Positions 7,173 to 16,220 of a stretch of DNA of 37,708 nucleotides are shown one piece after another. The notes under the pieces are model-generated. The model saw only the letters and a program-made list of their open reading frames with translations. It did no database searches and was not told the DNA's origin. Numbering within the stretch: position 1 is the first letter of the stretch; the number at the start of each line of letters is the position of its first letter. The DNA comes from Virgibacillus sp. AGTR. Lineage in GTDB: Bacteria; Bacillota; Bacilli; Bacillales; Amphibacillaceae. The translations under genes and the position numbers were made by a program. The DNA lies in contig NZ_JAJERH010000041.1 in the NCBI RefSeq assembly GCF_016919725.2, forward strand, positions 1 through 37,708, read 5' to 3'.

Positions 7173-8048
7173 ATGGGAATTATATCAACTACACCATTGT
7201 TAAACCAAGCTAAAAAGGGAAAATACGGAATTGTAGCGTTCAATGTCCATTCATTTGATAGTATTTACTGGGTACTAGAAGCGGCTGCAGAAATGAGATC
7301 ACCAGTTATATTGCAAACAACTGTTGGTACGGTAAAATCACTCGGTGCAGAAAACATTGTGAAAGTTGTTAAGGCAGCCTCCGAATATTATCATGTTCCT
7401 ACTGGCTTACACTTAGATCATTGTACTGATTATGAAGTGATTAAGCAGGCAATTCGAGCTGGTTATTCCTCAGTAATGATTGATGCCTCTATGCATCCAT
7501 TTGCGGAAAATGTCCGCAGAACACAGGAGGTAATGGATTTAGCAGATTCACTTGGTGTAAATGTAGAGGCAGAGCTAGGGAAAGTAGGTGGAGTAGAGGA
7601 TAATATTGTTGTATCAGAAGAAGATGCACAAAAAGCAGTTCCAACAGAATGTAAGGAATTTGTTCAAATGACAGGTGTACCTACACTAGCTCCGGCGATT
7701 GGAACTGCGCATGGTATTTATAAAGGTGAACCAAATATTGATTTTTCAAGGATTGAACAGATTGGTGAATTGGTAGATACTCCATTAGTATTGCATGGGG
7801 GATCTGCTGTACCAGAGGAAGATGTTCGGAAGTGTGTTTCACTAGGAATGGCTAAAGTAAATGTATCTACAGAATTAAAAAATGCATATTCCGAAGCAAT
7901 AAGACAGCATTTTATAGAGGAACCAGAAAGTTTGGATCCACGAGCCTACTTACAAAAAGCAAAAGAAGCTGCAAAAGCTATGGTTGCTTCCAAAATACGG
8001 ATGGTAGGAAGTGAAGGAAAAGTAGTTCCTTCTATTATTGAAGCATAA
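7173..8048 (+). CDS. Class II ketose-bisphosphate aldolase (fructose/tagatose type)
   Basis: A 291-residue zinc aldolase that splits a ketose 1,6-bisphosphate into dihydroxyacetone phosphate and glyceraldehyde 3-phosphate. The catalytic Asp82 and zinc-binding His83 lie in GLHLDHC. Other visible residues are Glu134 in AELGKVGG, His180 in GTAHG and His208 in LHGGS, the same arrangement as in the GatY/KbaY and FbaA families. ATG 7173 follows AGGAGGAG. It is the last gene of the PTS unit, followed by a hairpin at 8057-8089. A dedicated aldolase behind a PTS and PfkB kinase is typical of tagatose operons, since fructose can use the housekeeping aldolase. That is an argument, not proof. Confidence 0.88.
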   Translation: MGIISTTPLLNQAKKGKYGIVAFNVHSFDSIYWVLEAAAEMRSPVILQTTVGTVKSLGAENIVKVVKAASEYYHVPTGLHLDHCTDYEVIKQAIRAGYSSVMIDASMHPFAENVRRTQEVMDLADSLGVNVEAELGKVGGVEDNIVVSEEDAQKAVPTECKEFVQMTGVPTLAPAIGTAHGIYKGEPNIDFSRIEQIGELVDTPLVLHGGSAVPEEDVRKCVSLGMAKVNVSTELKNAYSEAIRQHFIEEPESLDPRAYLQKAKEAAKAMVASKIRMVGSEGKVVPSIIEA

Positions 8049-8056
8049 ATTGACAA

Positions 8057-8089
8057 GATAGGGGATGTCTATTAAGGCAGTCCCCTATC
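8057..8089 (+). terminator. Intercistronic hairpin after the aldolase gene
   Basis: A perfect 9-bp stem pairs GATAGGGGA with TCCCCTATC around a 15-base loop. No real T run follows, so it may be an attenuator or an mRNA-stabilising hairpin rather than a full stop. The phosphatase gene begins 33 bp later. Confidence 0.5.
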
Positions 8090-8122
8090 ATTTAGCTTCA
8101 ATGATGAAAGGGGGAAAATAGG

Positions 8123-8974
8123 ATGCAGTTGATTGCTATAGATTTGGATGGGACGCTTCTCTCCGAAAATGGAACGATTTCTGATGAGAATGTGCAGGCC
8201 ATTCATGAGGTCCAAAGGAAAGATGACATTGTCGTGATTTCGTCTGGACGTTCGGTTCATGATACAAAAGAGATTCTTAGGCGTGCTGCTATAGATTGTC
8301 CAATTATTGCAGGTAATGGTGCAAAAGCATATGATAATGATAAACTTCTGTATCACTTATTCCTAACAAGTGATGTTATAGGTGACCTCATCGAGATACT
8401 TAAACAGCAATTAGTCTATTTTGAAATATACACGAAAGGTGGGATTTTAGTAGAAAGCCAAATTAGTGGGATCCTTGAACGAGAAAAAAGAGGAATACAG
8501 GATTTAGACGTAGCAATCGATTGGGTAGATCATATCATTGATATGCAAAACAGGCAGCACGGCTTACTACATGTTTCTAATTATAATGAAATCGATTATA
8601 CGGATTTAGAGGTATATAAATTATTTGTTCTTTCTTTCGAAAAGCCAAAAAGGAATATACTCCAAAGTATTCTGAAAAATAGAAATGATATATCCATAAC
8701 ATCCTCAGGTAAACAAAAGATAGAAATAGCTCATCCTAATGCGAATAAGGGCTATGGCTTAAAGCAGATGGCAGATTATTTTAATATTCCCTTAAAGCAT
8801 ACAGTGGCAATAGGAGATAATTATAATGACGTACCTATGTTTTCTATTGCTGGAATGTGTATCGCGATGGAAAATGCTGAGGATGAAGTGAAACAACATG
8901 CCACCTACATTACGAAGCATCATGAAAACAATGGAGTCGGCTATGCCTTAAGGAAGTATATCTTAGAGGAATAG
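8123..8974 (+). CDS. Cof-type HAD-IIB sugar-phosphate phosphatase
   Basis: A 283-residue haloacid dehalogenase of the Cof subfamily, a magnesium-dependent phosphatase of phosphosugars and related compounds. Motif I is IDLDGTLL with nucleophile Asp7 and Asp9. Motif II is VVISSGR, and motif IV is AIGDNYNDVPMF near residue 232. The long insert between residues 85 and 200 is the type IIB cap. ATG 8123 follows GAAAGGGGG. It sits 74 bp after the ketose PTS operon and may be co-transcribed through the hairpin, so a role in clearing phosphosugar is plausible but unproven. Confidence 0.85.
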   Translation: MQLIAIDLDGTLLSENGTISDENVQAIHEVQRKDDIVVISSGRSVHDTKEILRRAAIDCPIIAGNGAKAYDNDKLLYHLFLTSDVIGDLIEILKQQLVYFEIYTKGGILVESQISGILEREKRGIQDLDVAIDWVDHIIDMQNRQHGLLHVSNYNEIDYTDLEVYKLFVLSFEKPKRNILQSILKNRNDISITSSGKQKIEIAHPNANKGYGLKQMADYFNIPLKHTVAIGDNYNDVPMFSIAGMCIAMENAEDEVKQHATYITKHHENNGVGYALRKYILEE

Positions 8975-9108
8975 AAAATGCGAAAGGGGCAGGGGTAACA
9001 CTTAATGCTCACTTCTAACGACTAAAATACGAGGCAAGAAAGTTTAAAAGAAAGTATCTATGTACCACTAAAAGGCGTTTATTAAAAACATGGAAATGAT
9101 ATAGAACA

Positions 9109-9166
9109 AAAAAGCTGAACGAATCTGAATATTCATTAAACCATTTCGAATATCGTTCAGCTTTTT
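9109..9166. terminator. Bidirectional terminator
   Basis: AAAAAGCTGAACG (9109-9121) pairs with CGTTCAGCTTTTT (9154-9166), and an inner GAATAT/ATATTC pairing extends the stem. With A and T runs on opposite flanks it can serve both the HAD gene (+) and the antiporter gene (-). Confidence 0.75.
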
Positions 9167-9203
9167 GCTTCTTTCGTTTACTTTGGCATAGCTCATTTTT
9201 ATT

Positions 9204-9251
9204 CCACATTTAACTGGCAGTAATATCCCTGCTGATTGAAGTTTTACTTTA
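9204..9251 (+). repeat. Dispersed intergenic repeat, copy 5 (ends only)
   Basis: The left end CCACATTTAACTGGCAGTAA is joined to the right end CTGATTGAAGTTTTACTTTA with the whole centre missing. Its last bases supply the TAA stop of the antiporter gene on the minus strand, as copy 1 does for the YesK-like gene. Confidence 0.75.
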
Positions 9252-10721
9252 TGCTTCCGTTTTGACAGGCTTTTTCTTTTCTTTTTGACCCAATAATACC
9301 TTCTTTGATTTTTCTCTATTTTTCTTATTACTCAATACGTATAAGATGTCATTCTCTAAAATAACGGAATTACCAGTAGGAGTAATAACCTGTTTATCAC
9401 GGATAATACCGATAATTAATGTCTCGTCAGGAAGTTCTATATCTATTAATGATGTATTAACTGCCGGAGATTGAGAGAATATCCTGACTTCCATGATCTC
9501 CGCTTCTGTATTTCCTAGATTAATGAGTTCCATTGAAGGTTTAGTAGGATCATTTTTATAGCCGGTTAATTTTAATTTTGTAGCTAGCCATGATAATGTG
9601 CTTCCTTGAACCAAAGCTGAAATTAATACAACGAAAAATACCGCATTAAAAATTAAGTCACTGTTATCTACTTCAGCAATGATCGGATAAGTGGCTAAAA
9701 CGATAGGAACAGCTCCTTTTAGCCCAGCCCATGAAATAAACAATTTTTCTTTAACATTATATTTCATGAATACCATGGAAATAAATACGGCAATCGGTCT
9801 CGCGATAAACATTAAAATGATGGAGAGAATAATACCTTGCCAAAAGACTTCCGTAAGTTGACTTGGAAAAACAAGTAGTCCGAGGAGGATAAACATGACA
9901 ATTTGCATCATCCATGCAAATCCTTCGTTGAATCGTAAGATAGAGAAACGATACATTAAATCACTATTACCAACAAATACAGCCATTACATAAACAGCTA
10001 ATAAGCCACTTCCGCCTAAAAAGTCCGCTAGAAAGTATGTAGCTGTAGCCATACCAATAGCTAATGTTGGATATAGGCCGGCAGTATCAAGCTTAATATT
10101 ATTGATAAGCATCACGGTTAGCTTACCGAGTAATAGTCCGATTAATAAGCCAAGTCCCATTTGTATAAAGAAGCTACCAATCGTACTCCAAATGGATGTT
10201 TCGGGTATTTGAATGAGCTCAATAAAGGAAACAGTAAGGAATACCGCCATGGGATCGTTGGAACCGGATTCTGCTTCAAGTGTAGATGTCAATTTCGTAT
10301 TGATATTTTTATTACCAAGAACGGAAAAAACAGCAGCTGCATCTGTAGAACCAACAATGGCCCCGAATAACATTCCTTCAAGTAAAGATAGATCAAGAAT
10401 ATACATAGCAGCAAAGCCTGTTAATATGGTGGTTAATAAGACTCCTAATGTAGCTAACGAGCCTGCTGCTCCAAGGACAGGCCGAACCTGTTCCCACTTT
10501 GTTTGTGTCCCACCCTCAAATAAAATAATGATTAAAGCCATAATTCCGATTAGTTGGGTAAGCTCTACATTTTCAAAGAAAACAAATTTGTTAAGGCCCA
10601 TACCAATTAAGAGGAACAACACGAGGGCTGGTAAGCCCAATCGAGTGGAGAATTTGGTTGCTAATACTCCGACAATGAGCATCGCAGAAAAGAGAAAGAT
10701 GAGCATTTCTAAAGATAACAT
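9249..10721 (-). CDS. CPA1 cation/proton antiporter with C-terminal TrkA-C (RCK_C) domain
   Basis: A 490-residue membrane protein of the NhaP2/CvrA group, which exchanges K+ or Na+ for H+. About 12 hydrophobic segments fill residues 1-385, with the ion-binding region FEGGTQTKW and the motif AIVGSTDAAAVFSVL followed by AESGSNDPMAVFLT. Residues about 395-465 form a TrkA-C regulatory domain (EIMEVRIFSQSPAVNTSLID), followed by a lysine-rich tail. ATG at 10721 follows GGAAGG at about 10 bases; the TTG at 10739 overlaps that site and is less likely. It is a single gene. K+/H+ exchange under salt or alkaline stress would fit, but the ion is not determined. Confidence 0.87.
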   Translation of the reverse strand: MLSLEMLIFLFSAMLIVGVLATKFSTRLGLPALVLFLLIGMGLNKFVFFENVELTQLIGIMALIIILFEGGTQTKWEQVRPVLGAAGSLATLGVLLTTILTGFAAMYILDLSLLEGMLFGAIVGSTDAAAVFSVLGNKNINTKLTSTLEAESGSNDPMAVFLTVSFIELIQIPETSIWSTIGSFFIQMGLGLLIGLLLGKLTVMLINNIKLDTAGLYPTLAIGMATATYFLADFLGGSGLLAVYVMAVFVGNSDLMYRFSILRFNEGFAWMMQIVMFILLGLLVFPSQLTEVFWQGIILSIILMFIARPIAVFISMVFMKYNVKEKLFISWAGLKGAVPIVLATYPIIAEVDNSDLIFNAVFFVVLISALVQGSTLSWLATKLKLTGYKNDPTKPSMELINLGNTEAEIMEVRIFSQSPAVNTSLIDIELPDETLIIGIIRDKQVITPTGNSVILENDILYVLSNKKNREKSKKVLLGQKEKKKPVKTEA

Positions 10722-10994
10722 GTTGAACAGTCCTTCCAAAGAACATTCTACTACTATTATTATAACGATAAATGGACGTTTTGAGAAAAATGACGACTCA
10801 TCCTTTTCGGAAGATCGCCGAAAAAAGGAATAATTTAGTTACTCTTACAAAGACTATAAATGGCTTGTTTAGAAGAGTATCTCGGCAGCATAAGGATTAT
10901 TACCTGTTGTAATAAGATCCTAAAGCAATACCATTCATGTATATCTCTTTTAAACGCCTTTACTAAAGCTTACGTAGAAAGGAGTTATTTTATA

Positions 10995-11132
10995 ATGGCT
11001 GATAAGAACAATCAATTTAAGGAAAATAGTAATCATGGAGAACATCGCAACGGTCGTAAAAGTCCATTTAAGAATAGTAATTCCCACGGCGGTAACGAAC
11101 CAAACGAGTATGTGGATAAGAAAAAGAGATAG
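10995..11132 (+). CDS. Small hydrophilic protein, 45 residues
   Basis: A short protein beginning MADKNNQFKENSNHGEHRNG and ending in a lysine/arginine-rich tail (DKKKR). It is rich in Asn, Lys, Gly and His with almost no hydrophobic residues, so probably unstructured and soluble. AAAGGAG lies well placed upstream of ATG 10995. Composition recalls small spore proteins of the Ssp type, but I cannot match it to a named family. It lies alone between the antiporter gene (divergent) and a repeat element. Confidence 0.6.
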   Translation: MADKNNQFKENSNHGEHRNGRKSPFKNSNSHGGNEPNEYVDKKKR

Positions 11133-11144
11133 ATGGATGTTGGT

Positions 11145-11281
11145 GAGGGTGGGACATAACGAAAATGGTTCATTCTAAAGACGAACAATAAACTACGCTA
11201 TTTCTGGAGTAGCCTCGTTACACGAATATATTTTTTCGATGTTCGTTTTTTCTTCGATCAAAATCCTTTTGTCCCCACCTC
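11145..11281 (+). repeat. MITE-like element with inverted ends GAGGGTGGGACA / TGTCCCCACCTC
   Basis: A 137-bp segment starts GAGGGTGGGACATAAC and ends TTTTGTCCCCACCTC. The ends are imperfect inverted repeats, and the T run after the right end gives it terminator potential. An inner AAGACGAACAATAA resembles the arms of other hairpins in the window. It fills most of the gap between the 45-residue protein and the chemotaxis receptor. The rest (11282-11415) holds only the receptor's 5' region. Confidence 0.65.
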
Positions 11282-11415
11282 TTTTTTAAATTAGGAATCG
11301 TCGTGTGTTATTTTTCATGGTTCAAATTAACCATTTTTAACGATTGCTTTACAAAAAATTAATACTTACTTGATATACTTGTTGATAATGAAGCAATGAT
11401 GCAGGGGGAGTTTGC

Positions 11416-13134
11416 TTGAAGCAGGTTATTCAAAAATGGTTCCATAATACTACGCATGTTAGCAAACGGATATTGGAAAAATTAAGCTTACGAAGTCGAT
11501 TACTCATGCTGTTTATTACGTTACTATTATTTTCTATGATAGCAGTAGGAGTTATTTCATACTTAAAAGCAAAAGAAACGACGATGACTTCGATTGAAAA
11601 TCGTCTAATACGAGAGACGGAATTAATGGGTTATATCGCGGATAATTTGAAGTTTTTATATGTCAGTGATGATGCCTATTTTAAGCAACAGTTAGAAGCG
11701 AATGTGCGGTCACAGAAATTGAAATTAGCCGATGATGGAATGACCTCTCATTATTTTTACATAGAAGGCGGACAAGCAGTCCCCTTTAAAGTTAGTAAGG
11801 GAGAATTGCCTGTTATCTCCGAACAATTAGTAAATGATATCGTAGAAAAAAATAAGGGTTTGTTTCATCGAACAATAAATGACGAGGAATATACTATAAC
11901 CTTTCAAGAGATGGAAGAAATCCAAGGGATATATGTTTTGCTTGTTCCTACTGCTTCATACATGGGGCCAGTTCATGAAATGGCTTATTTTACCTTTTTT
12001 ATTATTGTTGTAAGCAGTATCATTACTATCCTTTTCATCATTTTATTTGTTCGTAGTGTAATAAAGCCTTTAATGGTATTGAGAAAGACAATGGAAGCTG
12101 TAAGAAAAGGCAATCTGCAGCAGGCTCCAGCTATACAAACAACATTACCAGAGTTTATATCCCTCCATAAAAGTTATGAAACAATGATTACTCATATGCG
12201 TACCATGCTTCATGAAATACAAGATACAACGGTAGACCTTAAGAAAGCTGGTGGAGAGCTACAAGTTTCTTCAGAATTGACGTTACATTCTGGAGAACAA
12301 TTAAAGGAAGCGATTCATGTGGTAAAGCAAGGTGCTGAACAGACCGCATCGAGCTCAGAGCAAAGTGTCAAGACCTTTAAGGTGATGAAGGATGATTTGG
12401 AACGAACGATTTTGACGATGAAGGGTATTTTTATTAGCTCCGATACGATGAATCAGTCTGCGCAAACGGGTGAAGTGCAAATGGAGAAGCTAATTCAAAC
12501 CATTAGCACTTTCGAAAGCGATTTTGCTCACCTTACGGAAAAAATAAATAGCGTAAAAGCAAATTCACATTCCATAGCTAATCTTGTTAATATGATACAA
12601 GCAATTGCAGAACAGACAAAGCTGTTGTCGTTAAATGCGGCAATTGAAGCAGCAAGAGCAGGTGAAACTGGCAAAGGATTTGCAGTTGTAGCTAATGAAG
12701 TGCGCAAGCTAGCGGAGCAATCTTCACAAGCCGCTATTGAAATCACTAATTCTATTTCTAGCATGGAGTTAAACACAGCAGATGCCTCTGAAGCATTTGA
12801 GCAGATGTTAACGAAAACAAACAAGACATTAATGATGTCTAACGTTTCTAAGGATGCTTTTGATGCATTGCTAAAGGAAATTACGAATGTAAGTCATCAA
12901 CTTAGAGGAATACAAATAGAATTACAGCGAATTGGAGATATACTCCCTAATATAGAACAAACGGCCATTCAATATTCTTCCGTATCGAGGGAAAATTTAG
13001 AGAGTGCAGAACAGATGCTGATAAGTAGTGATGAACAAGTCATTCAACTGAAAAACAATTATCAAATTGGACGCAAGCTTACAGACATATCGGATTCGCT
13101 CTCGCATCATTCGCAGCGCTTCCATGTAGAATGA
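11416..13134 (+). CDS. Methyl-accepting chemotaxis protein
   Basis: A 572-residue transmembrane receptor. The first membrane helix is at about 30-50 ([20 protein letters not shown]), a short extracellular sensing domain covers about 51-190, and the second helix is at about 191-212 ([19 protein letters not shown]). A HAMP linker begins [17 protein letters not shown], and the coiled cytoplasmic signalling domain follows. Its conserved hairpin tip is [20 protein letters not shown] followed by [18 protein letters not shown], which contacts CheA and CheW. The start is TTG 11416 after GGGGGAG. It is monocistronic with a strong terminator. The sensed signal is unknown. Confidence 0.92.
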   Translation: MKQVIQKWFHNTTHVSKRILEKLSLRSRLLMLFITLLLFSMIAVGVISYLKAKETTMTSIENRLIRETELMGYIADNLKFLYVSDDAYFKQQLEANVRSQKLKLADDGMTSHYFYIEGGQAVPFKVSKGELPVISEQLVNDIVEKNKGLFHRTINDEEYTITFQEMEEIQGIYVLLVPTASYMGPVHEMAYFTFFIIVVSSIITILFIILFVRSVIKPLMVLRKTMEAVRKGNLQQAPAIQTTLPEFISLHKSYETMITHMRTMLHEIQDTTVDLKKAGGELQVSSELTLHSGEQLKEAIHVVKQGAEQTASSSEQSVKTFKVMKDDLERTILTMKGIFISSDTMNQSAQTGEVQMEKLIQTISTFESDFAHLTEKINSVKANSHSIANLVNMIQAIAEQTKLLSLNAAIEAARAGETGKGFAVVANEVRKLAEQSSQAAIEITNSISSMELNTADASEAFEQMLTKTNKTLMMSNVSKDAFDALLKEITNVSHQLRGIQIELQRIGDILPNIEQTAIQYSSVSRENLESAEQMLISSDEQVIQLKNNYQIGRKLTDISDSLSHHSQRFHVE

Positions 13135-13185
13135 TGAAGTAACATGAGCTTATAAGGCTATAAAAAAGATTGAGAGATAATTGAT

Positions 13186-13231
13186 AAAAGACGAACAATA
13201 ATTAATTTAGGTTAATTATTGTTCGTCTTTT
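13186..13231 (+). terminator. Terminator of the chemotaxis receptor gene
   Basis: A perfect 20-bp stem (13186-13205 with 13212-13231) has a 6-base loop and ends in TTTT. Its arms contain AAGACGAACAATAATTAA, closely related to the hairpin at 4045-4090. Confidence 0.8.
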
Positions 13232-13244
13232 GATAGTTTAGAAA

Positions 13245-13321
13245 GTTACTCTTGCGGTACTCATAGTAACAGTCAGTAGGGGATAAACAAACCCCCCAAC
13301 CGATTGAGCTTTCACTTTATA
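13245..13321 (+). repeat. Dispersed intergenic repeat, copy 6 (right half)
   Basis: TTACTCTTGCGGTACTCATA, then GTCAGTAGGGG, a loop with AAACAAA, and GATTGAGCTTTCACTTTATA. This corresponds to the right module of copy 9 with more substitutions. It lies between the convergent receptor and pstB genes. Confidence 0.7.
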
Positions 13322-13363
13322 AATATGAAGGGGGAGGTTATATAATTGGTTTACGCAAATCGT

Positions 13364-14191
13364 CTAACCAAATCTTCCAGAGATATAATCTTCCGTGCGG
13401 TTATCTGCTGGATTCGTAAAAATCGTATTGGTATCATCGAATTCAACGACTTCACCGTTAAGGAAAAAGGCAGTACGATCAGATATTCTTGCGGCCTGCT
13501 GCATATTGTGTGTAACAATGATGATTGAATAATCCTTTTTCAATTCTTGGATTAATTCTTCCACTCTCAATGTTGATTTTGGATCTAATGCAGATGTTGG
13601 TTCATCCATTAAAATGACATCTGGTTCAATCGCTAAACAGCGCGCAATGCAGATCCGCTGTTGCTGTCCTCCGGAAAGCCCGTAGGCATTTTCTTTTAAA
13701 CGATCCTTTACTTCATCCCAGATAGAAGCACCTCGTAAGCTCTTTTCCACGATTTCATCGAGTACTTTTTTATTGCGAATACCATGAATTTTAGGACCGT
13801 ATGCGATATTATCATAGATTGATTTTGGAAATGGGTTCGGTTTTTGAAAAACCATTCCTACTCTTGTTCTCAAATCTTCCACTTTAAAAGATTTATCCAA
13901 TATACTTTTTTCATTATAGGTAATTGTTCCCGAGGTACGAACGCTAGGAACAAGCTCAACCATACGATTTAATGTTTTTAGATACGTTGACTTACCACAT
14001 CCAGAAGGGCCAATGATGGCAGTGACTTCTTTTTCGTAGATGGATAGGTTAATATCTTTTAAAGCATGCGTTTCTCCATACCATAGATTTAAATCGTTCG
14101 TGTCATAAACAATGTTTTTCTGGGGCATTTGTACAGTATTTTCTGAGAATGCAAGTGGTTCTTTCATTTTTGGTTTTGTTAAGGTGCTCAT
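13364..14191 (-). CDS. pstB: Phosphate ABC transporter ATP-binding protein PstB
   Basis: A 275-residue ATPase that drives high-affinity phosphate import with PstSCA. Walker A is GPSGCGKST at residues 61-69, the ABC signature is [18 protein letters not shown], Walker B is [13 protein letters not shown], and the switch histidine is in [13 protein letters not shown]. The motif [20 protein letters not shown] is characteristic of PstB. ATG 14191 was chosen because AAGGAGTG lies 6 bases upstream; the in-frame GTG at 14200 is part of that site. It is the last gene of pstSCAB, 15 bp after pstA. No phoU is present next to it. Confidence 0.95.
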   Translation of the reverse strand: MSTLTKPKMKEPLAFSENTVQMPQKNIVYDTNDLNLWYGETHALKDINLSIYEKEVTAIIGPSGCGKSTYLKTLNRMVELVPSVRTSGTITYNEKSILDKSFKVEDLRTRVGMVFQKPNPFPKSIYDNIAYGPKIHGIRNKKVLDEIVEKSLRGASIWDEVKDRLKENAYGLSGGQQQRICIARCLAIEPDVILMDEPTSALDPKSTLRVEELIQELKKDYSIIIVTHNMQQAARISDRTAFFLNGEVVEFDDTNTIFTNPADNRTEDYISGRFG

Positions 14192-14206
14192 TCTGTTCAC
14201 TCCTTA

Positions 14207-15091
14207 TCAATATCGTTTTTGAAACTTATTGCGGATAAAAATTGCCGCTGCATTTAGTAAAAATAGTAATACTAACAAAACAATGATGGTAGCCGCAGCT
14301 AAATTCGCATACTCTTCCACTAGGGATGAATCCAACGTCCAATAGTAAATCTGCATAGGGAGGACAGTGAATTTGTCCATAATACCACCTGGAAATGGGA
14401 TTAATAGAGCTGGAATCCCAATAACAACAAGGGGTGCGGTCTCGCCAATAGCCCTAGAAAGCGATAAGATAGAACCTGTAAGTATACCAGGTAATGCTGC
14501 TGGTAAGATAATATTCTTTACGGTTTGCCATTTGGTTGCTCCCATCCCATAGGATGCTTCACTAAGATGCTGAGGTACGGCACGTATAGATTCTTGCGCA
14601 GCAACAATAATGATAGGAAGTACAAGTAATGACATGGTGAGTCCGCCAGCTAAAACAATGTTTCCAAAGTCGAGCGCACGGACAAATAATGTCATACCGA
14701 GAATTCCATATACAATCGAAGGTACACCAGCTAAGTTTGCTATATTTGTTTGAATAAAGGATTGAAAACGTCCTTTGCTTGCATATAATTCAAGATAGAT
14801 GGCAGTACCTACTCCCAGGAACAATGTGACAGGAATAACAACGACCATGAGCCAGAAGGTTCCTAATATTGCCCCCATAATCCCTGCTCTATCCGGAGAA
14901 GTTGATAGCTTTCCTGTTAAAAAATCCATGTTAATCCAGCTAGCACCTTGTAGTAAGACGCGGATAATTAAGATTGCTAGAACGACTAAGCCAAATAACG
15001 TTGCTGCAAAGAATAATGATTTTAATAGATTGTTTTTTAGTAAACGCGTATTCATCTTTTTCTGTACTTGTTCGATGTTGACATATTTCAT
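14207..15091 (-). CDS. pstA: Phosphate ABC transporter permease PstA
   Basis: A 294-residue inner-membrane permease with six hydrophobic segments. The first (about 27-48) follows a basic N-terminus, and the rest lie between 74 and 285. The cytoplasmic loop ASYGMGATKWQTVKNIILPA is the EAA-type motif that docks with PstB, and SRAIGETAPLVVIG is the PstA signature. It forms the phosphate channel together with PstC. ATG 15091 follows AGGGAGGA at 9 bases. It starts 2 bp after pstC ends, so the genes are tightly coupled. Confidence 0.95.
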   Translation of the reverse strand: MKYVNIEQVQKKMNTRLLKNNLLKSLFFAATLFGLVVLAILIIRVLLQGASWINMDFLTGKLSTSPDRAGIMGAILGTFWLMVVVIPVTLFLGVGTAIYLELYASKGRFQSFIQTNIANLAGVPSIVYGILGMTLFVRALDFGNIVLAGGLTMSLLVLPIIIVAAQESIRAVPQHLSEASYGMGATKWQTVKNIILPAALPGILTGSILSLSRAIGETAPLVVIGIPALLIPFPGGIMDKFTVLPMQIYYWTLDSSLVEEYANLAAATIIVLLVLLFLLNAAAIFIRNKFQKRY

Positions 15092-15093
15092 GA

Positions 15094-16050
15094 TTAATAT
15101 TCCTCCCTAAATTTACGAGAGACATATCTAGCAAGTAAATTCATGATAAGTGTGAAGACAAATAGTGTCATAGCAACTGCATATAGGCTATAGTAAATGG
15201 TCGATCCAGCAGGTGCATCCCCACCTGATACTTCCACAATGTAAGCAGTCATTGTTTGCATGGATTGGGTTATATCAAAGGTGAAGTTCTTCGAGCTTCC
15301 ACTTGCAATGGTTACAATCATTGTTTCGCCGATTGCTCGAGATATTCCTAAAACAAAGGATGCGATAATTCCTGAAAGCGCAGCGGGAATAACGACTAGA
15401 AATGTAACCTCTAGCTTTGTTGCACCTAATGCGAGAGCTCCTTCGCGCATAGAATTGGGAACAGAAGTCATAGCATCTTCCGATAAAGAAGCTATCATGG
15501 GGATGATCATTACTCCCATCACTAATCCAGGGCTTAAAATATTAGTTGCTTCTACACTTGGAAATATTTCTCTTATTAGTGGTGTTACGAACGTAAAAGC
15601 AAAGAATCCATACACAATAGTAGGAATCCCTGCAAGGATTTCTAAAAGTGGTTTTAACGTTCTTCTGACCCTTTCAGAAGCATATTCACTTAAGAAAACG
15701 GCTGTCATAATTCCAATCGGCCCTGCGACTAACATAGCAATGAAAGATGAAATAATAGTTCCATTGATAAGGGGAAGTACCCCGAACTCCGGATTTTGAC
15801 TAAGCGGTTTTAAGACAGTCCCTGTAAAGAAATCAGCTATCGGTACACGTTTAAAGAATTCTATCGTTTCTGTTAATAGTGTAAAGACAATACCAATTGT
15901 AGTAAGAATGGAAATAGCGGCTATGGAAAAGAGGAGTACTGGGATCATCTTCTCTGTTACCTTACGCATGTTTTGTCCATTTTTATTTTTGGCAATCATG
16001 TCTCTAACTTTTGTTTTTTCGTGATTGTCTATCTCGTTGTTCGATGCCAT
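15094..16050 (-). CDS. pstC: Phosphate ABC transporter permease PstC
   Basis: A 318-residue permease partner of PstA with six membrane segments after a charged N-terminal tail of about 30 residues. The first is at about 34-58. The docking loop EGALALGATKLEVTFLVVIP and the signature SRAIGETMIVTIASG are clear. ATG 16050 follows GGAAGGAGGG. It lies 170 bp after pstS, and that gap contains two hairpins, which fits much higher PstS than permease synthesis. Confidence 0.95.
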   Translation of the reverse strand: MASNNEIDNHEKTKVRDMIAKNKNGQNMRKVTEKMIPVLLFSIAAISILTTIGIVFTLLTETIEFFKRVPIADFFTGTVLKPLSQNPEFGVLPLINGTIISSFIAMLVAGPIGIMTAVFLSEYASERVRRTLKPLLEILAGIPTIVYGFFAFTFVTPLIREIFPSVEATNILSPGLVMGVMIIPMIASLSEDAMTSVPNSMREGALALGATKLEVTFLVVIPAALSGIIASFVLGISRAIGETMIVTIASGSSKNFTFDITQSMQTMTAYIVEVSGGDAPAGSTIYYSLYAVAMTLFVFTLIMNLLARYVSRKFREEY

Positions 16051-16088
16051 TATTGGTGCCCTCCTTCCAGAGCGTTAAGTCACAAGAA

Positions 16089-16110
16089 ATGAGAGCATAG
16101 CAGCTCTCAT
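16089..16110 (-). other. Small hairpin upstream of pstC
   Basis: A perfect 8-bp stem, ATGAGAGC/GCTCTCAT, with a 6-base loop lies between pstS and pstC. It may protect mRNA ends or tune pstC expression. Confidence 0.4.
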
Positions 16111-16185
16111 CTCTCATATCATGTGGAGTTAATTAGATTAGGTGCTTACTAGCGTTACGAGCACATCTTAAGATGAGAAAGACCG

Positions 16186-16214
16186 AAACCATTAGTACAG
16201 AGCACTAATGGTTT
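16186..16214 (-). terminator. Intercistronic hairpin (attenuator) after pstS
   Basis: A perfect 11-bp stem, AAACCATTAGT/ACTAATGGTTT, with a 7-base loop starts 7 bp after the pstS stop. On the minus strand it is followed by CGGTCTTTCTC, a poor T run, so partial termination or 3'-end protection of a pstS message is likely. Confidence 0.65.
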
Positions 16215-16220
16215 GTCCTG

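Noticed and set aside
8057-8089. Operon boundary that fully separates the HAD phosphatase
   Set aside because: The stem lacks a T run, so complete termination cannot be claimed.
9015-9209. 64-codon minus-strand frame
   Set aside because: It runs straight through the bidirectional terminator at 9109-9166 and has no upstream ribosome binding site.
10213-10833. 206-codon frame opposite the antiporter gene
   Set aside because: It is rich in Pro, Ser, Asn and Thr, as expected for the antisense of a membrane protein, and has no family features; the minus-strand antiporter is unambiguous.
10860-10994. N-terminal extension of the 45-residue protein
   Set aside because: The extension in frame from 10860 has cysteine-rich, unrelated composition, and a good ribosome binding site exists only before ATG 10995.
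15260-15799. 179-codon frame opposite pstC
   Set aside because: It is the antisense of a conserved permease, has no recognisable domain and no ribosome binding site.
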